The notes under the pieces were generated by a model. The model worked only from the letters and a program-made list of their open reading frames with translations, was not told the origin of the DNA and did not search any database. A program made the position numbers and the translations under genes. Below, piece after piece: positions 44,754 to 52,308 of a stretch of 64,000 nt of DNA (the stretch's first letter is position 1; every line of letters starts with the position of its first letter). The DNA is taken from positions 61,370 through 125,369 of the forward strand of contig MSHC01000023.1 of assembly GCA_001940995.1 (NCBI GenBank). The letters are read 5' to 3'. Source of the stretch: Ruminococcus sp. Phil15. GTDB taxonomy: Bacteria; Bacillota; Clostridia; Oscillospirales; Ruminococcaceae.

Positions 44754-46199
44754 ATGAATAAGTCAATCGTATTTCACTATCTTTCCAAAGCAATGATAAT
44801 AGGTGCGGCATTGCTCCTTGCCCCTGCCGCAGTAAGCCTGTACTATTCCGAAACGGAAACGGCTCTGACGTTTTTGTTTGTAGCGGTATGCGTTGCGCTG
44901 TTCTTCACACCGCTTGCGGTATTGAAGCCTAAGAATAAGCAGATATATGCAAAAGAGGGACTCGTGATTGTTGCGCTTATGTGGATATTGTATCCCGCAG
45001 TCGGAGCGCTTCCTTTCTATATAAGCGGAGAGATCCCGCATTTTGTAGATGCGCTTTTTGAAAGCGTCTCAGGCTTTACCACAACAGGTTCGTCAATACT
45101 CTCCGACGTCGAGGCTCTGTCAAGAGGTATGCTGTTCTGGAGAAGCTTTACCCACTGGATAGGCGGTATGGGAGTTCTCGTTCTTGTTATAGCAATACTC
45201 CCGTCGTCAAGCAATGCGCTCCCTCTTATGCAGGCAGAGTGTTCAGGCCCGAAGGTCGGAAAAATCGTTCCAAAGGGTAAGCTCAGTGCAGTCTATCTCT
45301 ATATAATTTACGGCTTTATTACGGCTGTAACGATTATACTTTTGCTGATAGGCGATATGCCGCTCTATGACAGTGTGTGCCACGCATTCGGCGTTGTCGG
45401 AACAGGCGGTTTCAGCATTAAGAATACGGGTATAGCATTCTATAATTCTGCCTATATCGAGGGCGTGCTGACAGGAGCAGTGCTTGCCTGCGGCGTTAAT
45501 TTCTCACTGTATTACTACCTCCTGATAAGACGATTTAAAGAGGTATTTAAGAATACCGAGCTTCGTGTGTATTTTGGAATTGTAGCCGTTGCTACCGCGC
45601 TTATCGCCGTCAATATCTATCCGATTTATGAGTCGGCAGGAAAAAGCTTCAGATACGCAATTTTTGAGGTCGCAACGATACTTACTTCAACAGGCTTTAC
45701 ACTCCAGGACTTCTGTACATGGCCGGTTTTCTCGCAGACGTTGATTATTGTGATGATGTTCATAGGTGCGTGCGCAGGCTCAACGGGCGGCGGCTTTAAG
45801 GTTCAAAGAGTCGTCGTAATGTTCAAGAGCGCAGGAAAGAACATAAATAAGATCCTGCACCCTAAGTCCGTAAACGTCGTAAAGTCTGAGGAAAAGGCAA
45901 TGGACGTTAAGGTCGTCCACGGAATACACAACTATCTTATCATCTATGTGTTCCTGTGGTTTATATCGCTCCTGCTTGTGTCGCTTAATAATATAGGCTT
46001 TCAGGAAAACTTCTCCGCAGTTACGTCATGCTTTAACAATATAGGCCCTGGCCTGGGACGGATAGGACCTACCTCGAATTTCGGACTGTTCAGCGACTTG
46101 TCAAAAAGCGTGCTTATGGTCGATATGCTCCTTGGACGACTAGAAATATTCCCGATTTTGATACTTTTTTCACCGTCAGTGTGGAGAAAGAGTATATAA
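44754..46199 (+). CDS. trkH: Trk/Ktr potassium transporter subunit TrkH
   Basis: 481 residues, polytopic. The four pore loops with filter glycines are visible: GFTTTGSS, GVVGTGGFS, LTSTGFT and CFNNIGPGLG. It takes up potassium across the membrane under TrkA control. GGGAG precedes the ATG. It is the second gene of the trkA-trkH operon and is followed by a terminator. Confidence 0.96.
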   Translation: MNKSIVFHYLSKAMIIGAALLLAPAAVSLYYSETETALTFLFVAVCVALFFTPLAVLKPKNKQIYAKEGLVIVALMWILYPAVGALPFYISGEIPHFVDALFESVSGFTTTGSSILSDVEALSRGMLFWRSFTHWIGGMGVLVLVIAILPSSSNALPLMQAECSGPKVGKIVPKGKLSAVYLYIIYGFITAVTIILLLIGDMPLYDSVCHAFGVVGTGGFSIKNTGIAFYNSAYIEGVLTGAVLACGVNFSLYYYLLIRRFKEVFKNTELRVYFGIVAVATALIAVNIYPIYESAGKSFRYAIFEVATILTSTGFTLQDFCTWPVFSQTLIIVMMFIGACAGSTGGGFKVQRVVVMFKSAGKNINKILHPKSVNVVKSEEKAMDVKVVHGIHNYLIIYVFLWFISLLLVSLNNIGFQENFSAVTSCFNNIGPGLGRIGPTSNFGLFSDLSKSVLMVDMLLGRLEIFPILILFSPSVWRKSI

Positions 46200-46204
46200 A
46201 AGCT

Positions 46205-46240
46205 GTAAAGACTGCCTGTTTATAGGGCGGTCTTTTTTGT
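46205..46240 (+). terminator. Terminator of trkA-trkH
   Basis: AAAGACTGCC...GGCGGTCTTT stem followed by TTTT. Confidence 0.85.
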
Positions 46241-46302
46241 AACTTATGTCATATTTTTTATATAAATCAATGAATTTTGCATGATAAATCATATCCTTCC
46301 CC

Positions 46303-46331
46303 TTGAAAGTTTGTACGATTTGTGGTATACT
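46303..46331 (+). promoter_or_regulatory. Promoter of fucose/arabinose isomerase-family gene
   Basis: TTGAAA (46303-46308), 17-bp spacer, TATACT (46326-46331). Confidence 0.8.
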
Positions 46332-46366
46332 GTAAATATATTATTGAGAAAAGAGGTCTGACCCTT

Positions 46367-47854
46367 ATGAATTCAATCGGAAATATCCCAAACGAAAAAA
46401 TCGGACTCGTTGCGGTTAGCCGTAACTGTTTCCCTATGTCACTCTCAGAAAACCGAAGAAAGCTTGTCGCTAAAGCATACAGCGAGAAGTACGGCGACAA
46501 TCTATATGAATGTCCGGTCTGCATAGAAAACGAAGTCGATATGAAAAAGGCTCTCGAAGATATTAAGGCAAACGGCTGTAACGCACTCGTGGTTTACCTC
46601 GGTAACTTCGGTCCGGAAACGCCTGAAACACTCCTCGTTAAGTATTTCGACGGCCCTGCAATGGTTGTCGCAGCAGCAGAAACATCTGCAAACGACCTTG
46701 TCGGCGGCAGAGGCGACGCATACTGCGGTATGCTTAACGCAAGCTATAACCTCCGCCTCAGAAACCTTAACGCTTATATCCCTGAGTACCCTGTCGGAAC
46801 AGCCTCAGAGTGTGCAGATATGATTGCCGAGTTTGCGCCTGTCGCAAGAGCGGTTATAGCACTCCGCAGCCTCAAGATTATCTCGTTCGGCCCACGTCCG
46901 CAGGACTTCCTCGCTTGTAACGCTCCTATCAAGCAGCTTTATAACCTCGGCGTTGAAATCGAGGAAAACAGCGAGCTTGACCTCTTTGAAGCATATAATA
47001 ACCATGCAGGCGACGAGAGAATCCCCGCCGTTGCAGCAGAAATGGCAGCGGAGCTCGGCGAGGGCAACAAGAAGCCTGAGGTGCTTGCAAAGCTTGCCCA
47101 GTATGAGCTTACACTCCTTGACTGGGTCAACGAGCATAAGGGAAGCCGTGAGTTCGTTGCAATCGCAGGCAAGTGCTGGCCGGCATTCCAGACGCAGTTC
47201 GGCTTCGTTCCTTGCTATGTAAACAGCCGCCTTACCGCCAAGGGTATTCCTGTTTCCTGTGAGGTTGACATTTACGGCGCACTCAGCGAGTATATCGGTA
47301 CGGTAATCAGCCGTGACGCAGTAACTCTCCTCGACATCAATAACTCCGTGCCTGACGATATGTACGAGGCTTGCATCAAGGGTACATATAATTATACTCA
47401 TAAGGATACGTTTATGGGCTTCCATTGCGGCAATACGCCTATCTGCAAGCTTTCGTTCGGCGAGATGAAGTACCAGATGATTATGGCAAGAACGCTTCCT
47501 CAGGAATGTACAAACGGTACTCTCGAAGGCGACATTATGCCGGGCGATATCACATTCTACCGCCTCCAAAGCACATCTGACGCTAAGCTCCGTGCATATG
47601 TTGCACAGGGCGAGGTCCTCCCTGTCAAGACCTGCTCGTTCGGCGGAATAGGCGTTTTCGCTATCCCTGAAATGGGAAGATTTTACCGCCACGTCCTTAT
47701 CCAGAAGAACTATCCGCACCACGGCGCAGTTGTGTTCGGCCATTACGGAAAGACTCTGTACGAGGTGTTTAAGTATATCGGAGTTGCAGTTGACGAGATT
47801 GACTACAACCACGCTAAGGGCGACCGCTACCCAACCGAGAACCCGTTCGCTTAA
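46367..47854 (+). CDS. L-fucose/L-arabinose isomerase-family protein
   Basis: 495 residues from the ATG at 46367 with AAGAGGT upstream. The fold pattern is that of the FucI/AraA superfamily: an N-terminal alpha/beta part (NALVVYLGNFGPETPETL), GRGDAYCGMLNASYNLRLRN, FVAIAGKCWPAFQTQFGFVPC and a late MGRFYRHVLIQKNYPHHGAVVFGHYGK. It probably interconverts an aldose and a ketose using a divalent metal, but the sugar is not known. It is a single-gene unit with no kinase or aldolase beside it, and its codon usage is strongly biased, as for a well-expressed gene. Confidence 0.87.
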   Translation: MNSIGNIPNEKIGLVAVSRNCFPMSLSENRRKLVAKAYSEKYGDNLYECPVCIENEVDMKKALEDIKANGCNALVVYLGNFGPETPETLLVKYFDGPAMVVAAAETSANDLVGGRGDAYCGMLNASYNLRLRNLNAYIPEYPVGTASECADMIAEFAPVARAVIALRSLKIISFGPRPQDFLACNAPIKQLYNLGVEIEENSELDLFEAYNNHAGDERIPAVAAEMAAELGEGNKKPEVLAKLAQYELTLLDWVNEHKGSREFVAIAGKCWPAFQTQFGFVPCYVNSRLTAKGIPVSCEVDIYGALSEYIGTVISRDAVTLLDINNSVPDDMYEACIKGTYNYTHKDTFMGFHCGNTPICKLSFGEMKYQMIMARTLPQECTNGTLEGDIMPGDITFYRLQSTSDAKLRAYVAQGEVLPVKTCSFGGIGVFAIPEMGRFYRHVLIQKNYPHHGAVVFGHYGKTLYEVFKYIGVAVDEIDYNHAKGDRYPTENPFA

Positions 47855-47879
47855 TCGCAAAAATATCGCATAAATAATA

Positions 47880-47915
47880 TTAGGGTGAAGCCTGTTGTAA
47901 GACTTCACCCTTTTT
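47880..47915 (+). terminator. Terminator of isomerase-family gene
   Basis: GGGTGAAG...CTTCACCC stem followed by TTTTTG. Confidence 0.88.
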
Positions 47916-47927
47916 GTCTGCCGTAAA

Positions 47928-47962
47928 ATAAAAAGGGCAGTAGGTTTTCTACTGCCCGTAAT
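47928..47962 (-). terminator. Terminator of cobU-like/pilT unit
   Basis: Minus strand GGGCAGTAG-loop-CTACTGCCC followed by TTTTTATTTT, just after pilT. Confidence 0.88.
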
Positions 47963-47971
47963 TTGTTTGCG

Positions 47972-49054
47972 TTAGTCGTCAAGACCCGGAACTGCCGCAA
48001 CAGCGCCGATAACCTCTTCAAGACCCGGTCTGTTAGGAGAGTATTCAAGCGCATCTGACCTGGAAATCTTTCCCGTCTGGAAAAGACGCTTTAAGCTGTC
48101 GTTCATAAGGCACATACCCGACTTTGAGTTTGTCATAAGCGACGGGAGCTGGTGACCCTTTTCCGTACGAATCATATTTGCAACAGCGTCGTTTCCAAGG
48201 AGAATTTCAAGAGCGGCAACTCTGCCCTTTCTGTCTCTGGTAGGAACAAGCACCTGAGAGATAACAGCCTTGAGAAGCTGTGAAAGCTGCGAACGTACCT
48301 GACCCTGAGAGTTGGTAGGGAATACGTCGATAATTCTGTCGATTGTCTGAGGAGCGCTTGTCGTATGGAGCGAAGCGATAACAAGGTGCCCTGTTTCAGC
48401 GGCGGTGATAGCGAGCGAGATCGTTTCGTAATCTCTCATTTCTCCGATGAGGATAACGTCAGGGTCCTCACGAAGAGCGCTCCTGAGCGCGCCGTCGAAT
48501 GTTTCGACATCTTCGCCGATTTCTCTCTGGTGGATAGTAGCCATACCGGAAGAATATCTGTATTCGATAGGGTCCTCGATTGTAAGAATATGAACAGGTC
48601 TTGTCTTGTTGATATGGTTTACCATAGAAGCCATCGTCGTAGACTTACCGCTTCCCGTTGCACCCGTTACAAGGATAAGTCCCTTAGGAAGCGTGCAAAG
48701 GTCTGTGAGAAGCTTGGCAGGAAGTCCAAGCTCGCCGAACGACGGAACCTTTGAGTTTAAAAGACGGATACTTGCTGCGATGTTTCTGCTCTGGCGGAAT
48801 ACGTTAACTCTCTGTCTTGAGCCGTCGGAGGTTTCAAACGAGAAGTCGATGTCCTCGCCTGCACGCAGACGCTTTTCCTGGTCTGCCGAAAGCATAGAAA
48901 GGATTGTGCGGCTTACGACCTCGTCGTCAAGACCGTCAACTCTCTCGAGCTTGCCGTTGATTCTGAAAACGGTAGGAGAGCCGACTGTGAGGTGAATATC
49001 CGAAGCCTTCTGTTCTCTTGCATAAGCAATTAAATCTTCAACTGTTACTGACAT
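47972..49054 (-). CDS. pilT: Type IV pilus retraction ATPase PilT
   Basis: 360 residues. An N-terminal PAS-like domain with SDIHLTVGSPTVFRINGKL is followed by a secretion ATPase with Walker A VTGATGSGKST, Asp box TIEDPIEY, Walker B ILIGEMRD and His box LVIASLHTTSAPQTIDRI. It powers pilus retraction for twitching motility or DNA uptake. Other pil genes are not in the window. It is 21 bases after the cobU-like gene and probably in one unit with it. Confidence 0.95.
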   Translation of the reverse strand: MSVTVEDLIAYAREQKASDIHLTVGSPTVFRINGKLERVDGLDDEVVSRTILSMLSADQEKRLRAGEDIDFSFETSDGSRQRVNVFRQSRNIAASIRLLNSKVPSFGELGLPAKLLTDLCTLPKGLILVTGATGSGKSTTMASMVNHINKTRPVHILTIEDPIEYRYSSGMATIHQREIGEDVETFDGALRSALREDPDVILIGEMRDYETISLAITAAETGHLVIASLHTTSAPQTIDRIIDVFPTNSQGQVRSQLSQLLKAVISQVLVPTRDRKGRVAALEILLGNDAVANMIRTEKGHQLPSLMTNSKSGMCLMNDSLKRLFQTGKISRSDALEYSPNRPGLEEVIGAVAAVPGLDD

Positions 49055-49075
49055 AATAAACGTCCTCCTTAATGA

Positions 49076-49618
49076 CTACTTGATTTTGAACTGAATACCG
49101 CTTGTGGAGAGATAAACCTCCTGAGCGATGTTTGCAATTCTCTGGTTTACCGTGCCGACTATCTCACGCAGCGCTGCCTGGTAGGAATCATCAGGGGTAA
49201 TAGAGAAGCCTGTCTCAACGGTAATGATAACCATATCGCCCTTGAGCTTTTCTACATCCTGCATCATACCCTGAACGTCAGCGATGATCTTAGCTTCGAT
49301 TTCCTTTTTCTTTTCGTAGCTGATGTTTGTAACGTCCTCGCAGGACTTTGTGATAACGTTCTTTGTGTATGAAACAAGTCCGTCAAAGATAAAGAACTTG
49401 TGGTCTTTTATAAGAGAGGCAGGTTCCTTGACATCATCGAGAATATCCCACATAATGTCGTTTTTGTTGTTGTTGAATTCGATTCTGCGCCTTATATCCT
49501 CGGACAGCTTTTCGCCCGTGTGAATGTAAAGAACGTTGTCGCAGGTAGCGAAATAATTGATCGCCCAGCGTGTCTTGCCGCTTGCGGCACCGCCTGTTAC
49601 TAATGTAATAGTGGACAT
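49076..49618 (-). CDS. CobU-like adenosylcobinamide kinase/guanylyltransferase
   Basis: 180 residues, close to CobU length. P-loop GGAASGKTRWA at the start, a RRRIEFNN...IMWDILDDVKEPASL block like the CobU R/W/E segment, FDGLV in the place of the usual DCLT, and a late ETGFSITPDD...GTVNQRIANIAQEVYLSTSG typical of the family. CobU acts late in cobalamin assembly. No other cobalamin genes are seen and it is paired with pilT, so a changed role is possible. Confidence 0.78.
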   Translation of the reverse strand: MSTITLVTGGAASGKTRWAINYFATCDNVLYIHTGEKLSEDIRRRIEFNNNKNDIMWDILDDVKEPASLIKDHKFFIFDGLVSYTKNVITKSCEDVTNISYEKKKEIEAKIIADVQGMMQDVEKLKGDMVIITVETGFSITPDDSYQAALREIVGTVNQRIANIAQEVYLSTSGIQFKIK

Positions 49619-49653
49619 AGTTATCCCCCTTTTAGATTATGTATTATATATTA

Positions 49654-49682
49654 ACTATAGTACATATATTCCTATTTGTCAA
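49654..49682 (-). promoter_or_regulatory. Promoter of cobU-like/pilT unit
   Basis: Minus strand TTGACA (49677-49682), 17-bp spacer, TATAGT (49654-49659). Confidence 0.85.
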
Positions 49683-49769
49683 GATAATACTATAACTTTT
49701 ACATTTCATACAAATAGGATAAATCCTTTTTGGTGAATTTGTCAAGCGGACTTTGTATTAATGTAAAAC

Positions 49770-49812
49770 AAAGAGCGTCCCTGCCCAAAGAATGAAGCAG
49801 GAACGCTCTTTT
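49770..49812. terminator. Hairpin terminator, likely end of candidate antisense RNA
   Basis: AAAGAGCGT-CCTGC pairs with GCAGG-ACGCTCTTT (13 pairs, one mismatch). T runs lie on both sides; the minus-strand one (CTCTTTGTTTT) would end an antisense transcript coming from within the toxin gene. Confidence 0.75.
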
Positions 49813-49880
49813 GCCGCCTAGGAAACAGCTTTTGTGCTTTGCCTGAATAAAAATAGGAGAGAATAATATAGACGCCTGCG

Positions 49881-49909
49881 TCGATAGAATACGCCGTATT
49901 CGGTATAAT
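49881..49909 (+). promoter_or_regulatory. Candidate toxin promoter with inverted repeat
   Basis: TCGATA (49881-49886), 17-bp spacer, TATAAT (49904-49909). The spacer holds GAATACGCCGTATTC, a perfect inverted repeat (49887-49901). The predicted transcript start is about 49916. Confidence 0.6.
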
Positions 49910-49941
49910 AAATCCGGAGCATACCTGTACGGTAGGCGGTT

Positions 49942-49959
49942 TCTCCCTCGCAAGGGAGA
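49942..49959 (+). promoter_or_regulatory. Hairpin sequestering the toxin ribosome site
   Basis: TCTCCC (49942-49947) pairs with GGGAGA (49954-49959) across a 6-base loop. GGGAG is the ribosome site of the toxin ORF at 49968, so translation would need this hairpin opened. Confidence 0.75.
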
Positions 49960-49967
49960 TGATAACT

Positions 49968-50078
49968 ATGACATTTCCAGAACTGATGCAGTTCGTTATA
50001 ATGCTTATAGCTCTTATCACTCTGTTTATACAATCGTCAAAGATTATTACAGCAAGGAGTAGTTTTAATCACAAATAA
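49968..50078 (+). CDS. Putative holin-like toxin (type I toxin-antitoxin)
   Basis: 36 residues: MTFPELMQFVIMLIALITLF followed by a polar, basic tail. A single membrane helix after a short acidic start, with a basic C-terminus, is the plan of the small 'putative holin-like toxin' family of Firmicutes, type I toxins repressed by antisense RNA. GGGAG precedes the ATG at nine bases but is held in a hairpin. GAGCATACC at the predicted 5' end (49917-49925) is perfectly complementary to GGTATGCTC in the terminator (50098-50106), a 5'-3' contact like those that keep type I toxin mRNAs silent. It lies next to the capsid operon. Confidence 0.78.
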   Translation: MTFPELMQFVIMLIALITLFIQSSKIITARSSFNHK

Positions 50079-50081
50079 CAG

Positions 50082-50111
50082 GAGCAGCCGTCTATACGGT
50101 ATGCTCTTTTC
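50082..50111 (+). terminator. Terminator of toxin transcript
   Basis: GAGCA-GCCGT pairs with ACGGT-A-TGCTC, then TTTT. Its 3' arm also complements the mRNA 5' end. Confidence 0.8.
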
Positions 50112-50207
50112 TGTGTCTATTATACACTCAAAACCAAATCAGTCAGCAGCCAAATTGAATTTTTCCGAAAGCATTAAAAGCAGCCCCAACAAGCCGACCG
50201 TTGCTTC

Positions 50208-51143
50208 CTACACGTTGCAATACCTGTCGTAGTAAAACCAAAGGGTAGTGAAAACGCCCTTTGGCGACAGCGAAAGAGTGAACTTGGATATCTCCTTCTG
50301 CGTGATATTAACGCTCTGTCCCACCGCTGTTACATACTGCCGCAGCTCCTCGTTGCTGAAGCCCTCGTAGCAGATCTTTTTGTAGCGAAAGCCCCTCATC
50401 GAGTAGTCGATGCGGCTAAGCATAGCCTCGTTTTGGTCGCTGAGCCACTGCCTGTCAAAAGCAATTTGGCGGTGTCTTACTATGTCCCTGCCAACAGCGT
50501 CGGCGTTTGTCATAGTAAAGACGTTGTAGTTTCCGTCTATGTCACGCATCTTCAAGTCGGAAATCAGTTTTGAGTAGTCCTCTCCTACGCACTCCGATAC
50601 GATTTTTTCGCTCGGAATATTAAGCACAGGAAGATTTGAAAACCTCGTTACCCTCACCGTGTTAGGGCCGAAAATATAAGGGTAGTCGCCGCAGAATTTT
50701 CTTGCAAAAGCAACTGCCCCGTCCCACATGCTGTCGTTTTCCTTGATGAAAACATAGTTTATGCTGTCCGTCATATATTCAAAGGAAACATTCGGCAGCG
50801 TTATCTCTCCGCTCATCACCGAAGAGATAGTGGCGTTTGCATACAGTCCGGGGGTGGGCTGATTGTAGGTAAGGGCGCTTGTGTAGCCCCTCGATGAAAA
50901 GCTGTAAATGTGCCTGCCCTTTGAGAATTCATACTCTAAGCTGTCGGGAATACCGAAATGTATAGGTACATTGTCAACGCTTAGTGAAATGCTCTGCACC
51001 TCGTCAGCAACACAGTCAAGCCATACCTTTCCGGTCAGCAGAGTGTAGGGAGTGTAACGCTCCTTTGTAAATTTCAGGGTTATGATGTTTGTAGTGACGT
51101 ATGTGCTTGAATTCTTTACTTTAAGCCCAACCGAAAATACCAT
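50208..51143 (-). CDS. Phage tail/baseplate-like protein
   Basis: 311 residues, GGGGGAT upstream of the ATG. Beta-rich N-terminal part (LDCVADEVQSISLSVDNVPIHF) and a middle LysM-like or hub-like segment (DSMWDGAVAFARKFCGDYPYIFGPNTVRV). This order fits baseplate hub proteins of the XkdQ/gpD kind, but the match is by general plan only. It is the last gene of the capsid operon. Confidence 0.55.
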   Translation of the reverse strand: MVFSVGLKVKNSSTYVTTNIITLKFTKERYTPYTLLTGKVWLDCVADEVQSISLSVDNVPIHFGIPDSLEYEFSKGRHIYSFSSRGYTSALTYNQPTPGLYANATISSVMSGEITLPNVSFEYMTDSINYVFIKENDSMWDGAVAFARKFCGDYPYIFGPNTVRVTRFSNLPVLNIPSEKIVSECVGEDYSKLISDLKMRDIDGNYNVFTMTNADAVGRDIVRHRQIAFDRQWLSDQNEAMLSRIDYSMRGFRYKKICYEGFSNEELRQYVTAVGQSVNITQKEISKFTLSLSPKGVFTTLWFYYDRYCNV

Positions 51144-51160
51144 TCTTATCCCCCGCTTCC

Positions 51161-51505
51161 TTAGTGAAAAATAAGGGTAAAATCGGTAAGTCCGCCTGTA
51201 TCCGACGGATTAAGCTCAAAGCTGTCAAGGACTGCCGAAACGGAAAAGCCGTCAAGCATGAGCATCTTGCCGCCGCTTCCGATAAGCGGAGAAAACAGCG
51301 TTACGAACTGCCCCGTATTACCGCTCGGCATTCTGCCCCGTACAGTAATGGAGCTCACCGATTTTCCTGCAACAGAGGTCTTGACCGTGCCGTTTGTGAA
51401 TACGGTTTCGTAAAGCCTGTCCGACCGCCTGAAAGAGTAGTCGCAGCATTCAAGGTTTATCCCCGAATAGGTGACCGTTATCTTCTTGTTATAAAGCTGT
51501 GCCAT
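51161..51505 (-). CDS. Phage structural protein, tail-associated (hypothetical)
   Basis: 114 residues, GGAGG upstream of the ATG. Beta-rich with no signal or helix; FRRSDRLYETVFTNGTVKTS and a GGKMLMLDGFSVSAVLDSFEL segment suggest a tail or baseplate component. It starts three bases after the stop of the upstream gene. No family recognised with certainty. Confidence 0.55.
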   Translation of the reverse strand: MAQLYNKKITVTYSGINLECCDYSFRRSDRLYETVFTNGTVKTSVAGKSVSSITVRGRMPSGNTGQFVTLFSPLIGSGGKMLMLDGFSVSAVLDSFELNPSDTGGLTDFTLIFH

Positions 51506-51508
51506 AGC

Positions 51509-51904
51509 TTATACCTCCTCAGCCGTTTCGTTTGCGCAGATTTTAAGCGTCCTTGTTATCCTGCCTGTCAGAGCGTCGTTCTTAGGCTCTGACACCTCGC
51601 ATTTCACGCCGTAAATATTGCCCGTGTAGCAAAGCGACGAGAGCAGAGAGCCTATCGCCCCGTCGAGTGCCTTTATGCCGCATTCGTCCGAGTAAAGCCT
51701 CGCCTCAACGACTTTTTCATATACCCTCGTATTCTTTCCGTTAAACGATACCCAGCATTCGGAAAGCTTCTCCCTGCCCACGTTGACGTAGGCAAGGAGC
51801 TTTCCTTTCCGAACATTTCTTACGCCGTCGCAAAATCCGTCATATACCGAAAATCCGACAGCCGAGAGCCGATTTTTTGTCTGTGTAAGAAAGTCCATCG
51901 GCAT
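51509..51904 (-). CDS. Phage structural/tail-completion-like protein (hypothetical)
   Basis: 131 residues, GAGGGGGT before the ATG, overlapping the stop of the upstream connector gene. The size and place (after the head-tail connector) fit tail-completion or minor tail proteins, e.g. VGREKLSECWVSFNGKNTRVYEKVVEARLYS. No firm family assignment. Confidence 0.55.
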   Translation of the reverse strand: MPMDFLTQTKNRLSAVGFSVYDGFCDGVRNVRKGKLLAYVNVGREKLSECWVSFNGKNTRVYEKVVEARLYSDECGIKALDGAIGSLLSSLCYTGNIYGVKCEVSEPKNDALTGRITRTLKICANETAEEV

Positions 51905-52278
51905 TATACCCCCTCAAAATAGAAATCGGGAAGCTCTATAAGCGAGGCGATTTTTGAAAACGCCTGCTTCTTTAAATGCTCCGCAGCAGCAGAGGTGTAG
52001 CCTTTGCTTATCGAGGAGTATCTTCCGCTTTCGGTTACTTCGGTTTTCGGCACGCTCTGCGATAAAGAGGAAAGGTCGCATATCACAAGCGCCATAACCG
52101 CAAATTCGCAGGCGGAGTTTTCCTCAGGCGTCTTAGGACTTCTTTTCAGTATTGATGTAAGATAACAGCAGGCGTTGTCGCAAAGCTCGGAAATAAGCGC
52201 CGAATCTTCCTTGTGAATGTGGGCGCAGGAGCATACGAGTGCAATGATTTTTTCTTTGTCAAAAGAATAAATAGGTAT
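51904..52278 (-). CDS. Head-tail connector-like protein with no ATG/GTG/TTG start
   Basis: The open frame runs from 52278 to 51904 (up to 124 residues: xPIYSFDKEKIIALVCSC...). A strong AGGGAGG ribosome site sits directly before an in-frame ATA (52278) and eight bases before an ATT (52272). The first conventional start is an ATG at 52095, which would drop half the protein. Helical, with a repeated alpha pattern like small head-tail adaptors, and placed right after the capsid gene. The start codon is either lost, non-standard, or misread. Confidence 0.6.
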   Translation of the reverse strand: MPIYSFDKEKIIALVCSCAHIHKEDSALISELCDNACCYLTSILKRSPKTPEENSACEFAVMALVICDLSSLSQSVPKTEVTESGRYSSISKGYTSAAAEHLKKQAFSKIASLIELPDFYFEGV

Positions 52279-52308
52279 GCCCTCCCTTCTTTATAAAGGT
52301 ATAGAGAT

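Larger units (their letters stand above)
49770..49997 (-). ncRNA. Candidate antisense RNA (type I antitoxin)
   Basis: A possible minus-strand promoter inside the toxin frame (TTGTAT 50028-50033, 18-bp spacer, TATAAG 50004-50009) would start an RNA near 49997 that covers the toxin start codon, ribosome site and leader and ends at the 49770 hairpin, about 228 nt. The promoter match is modest; the RNA is inferred from layout. Confidence 0.4.

Noticed and set aside
46805..47908. 367-codon open frame opposite the isomerase-family gene
   Set aside because: Antisense to a well-conserved gene with biased codons; the reverse frame stays open because of that bias, and its composition is not protein-like.
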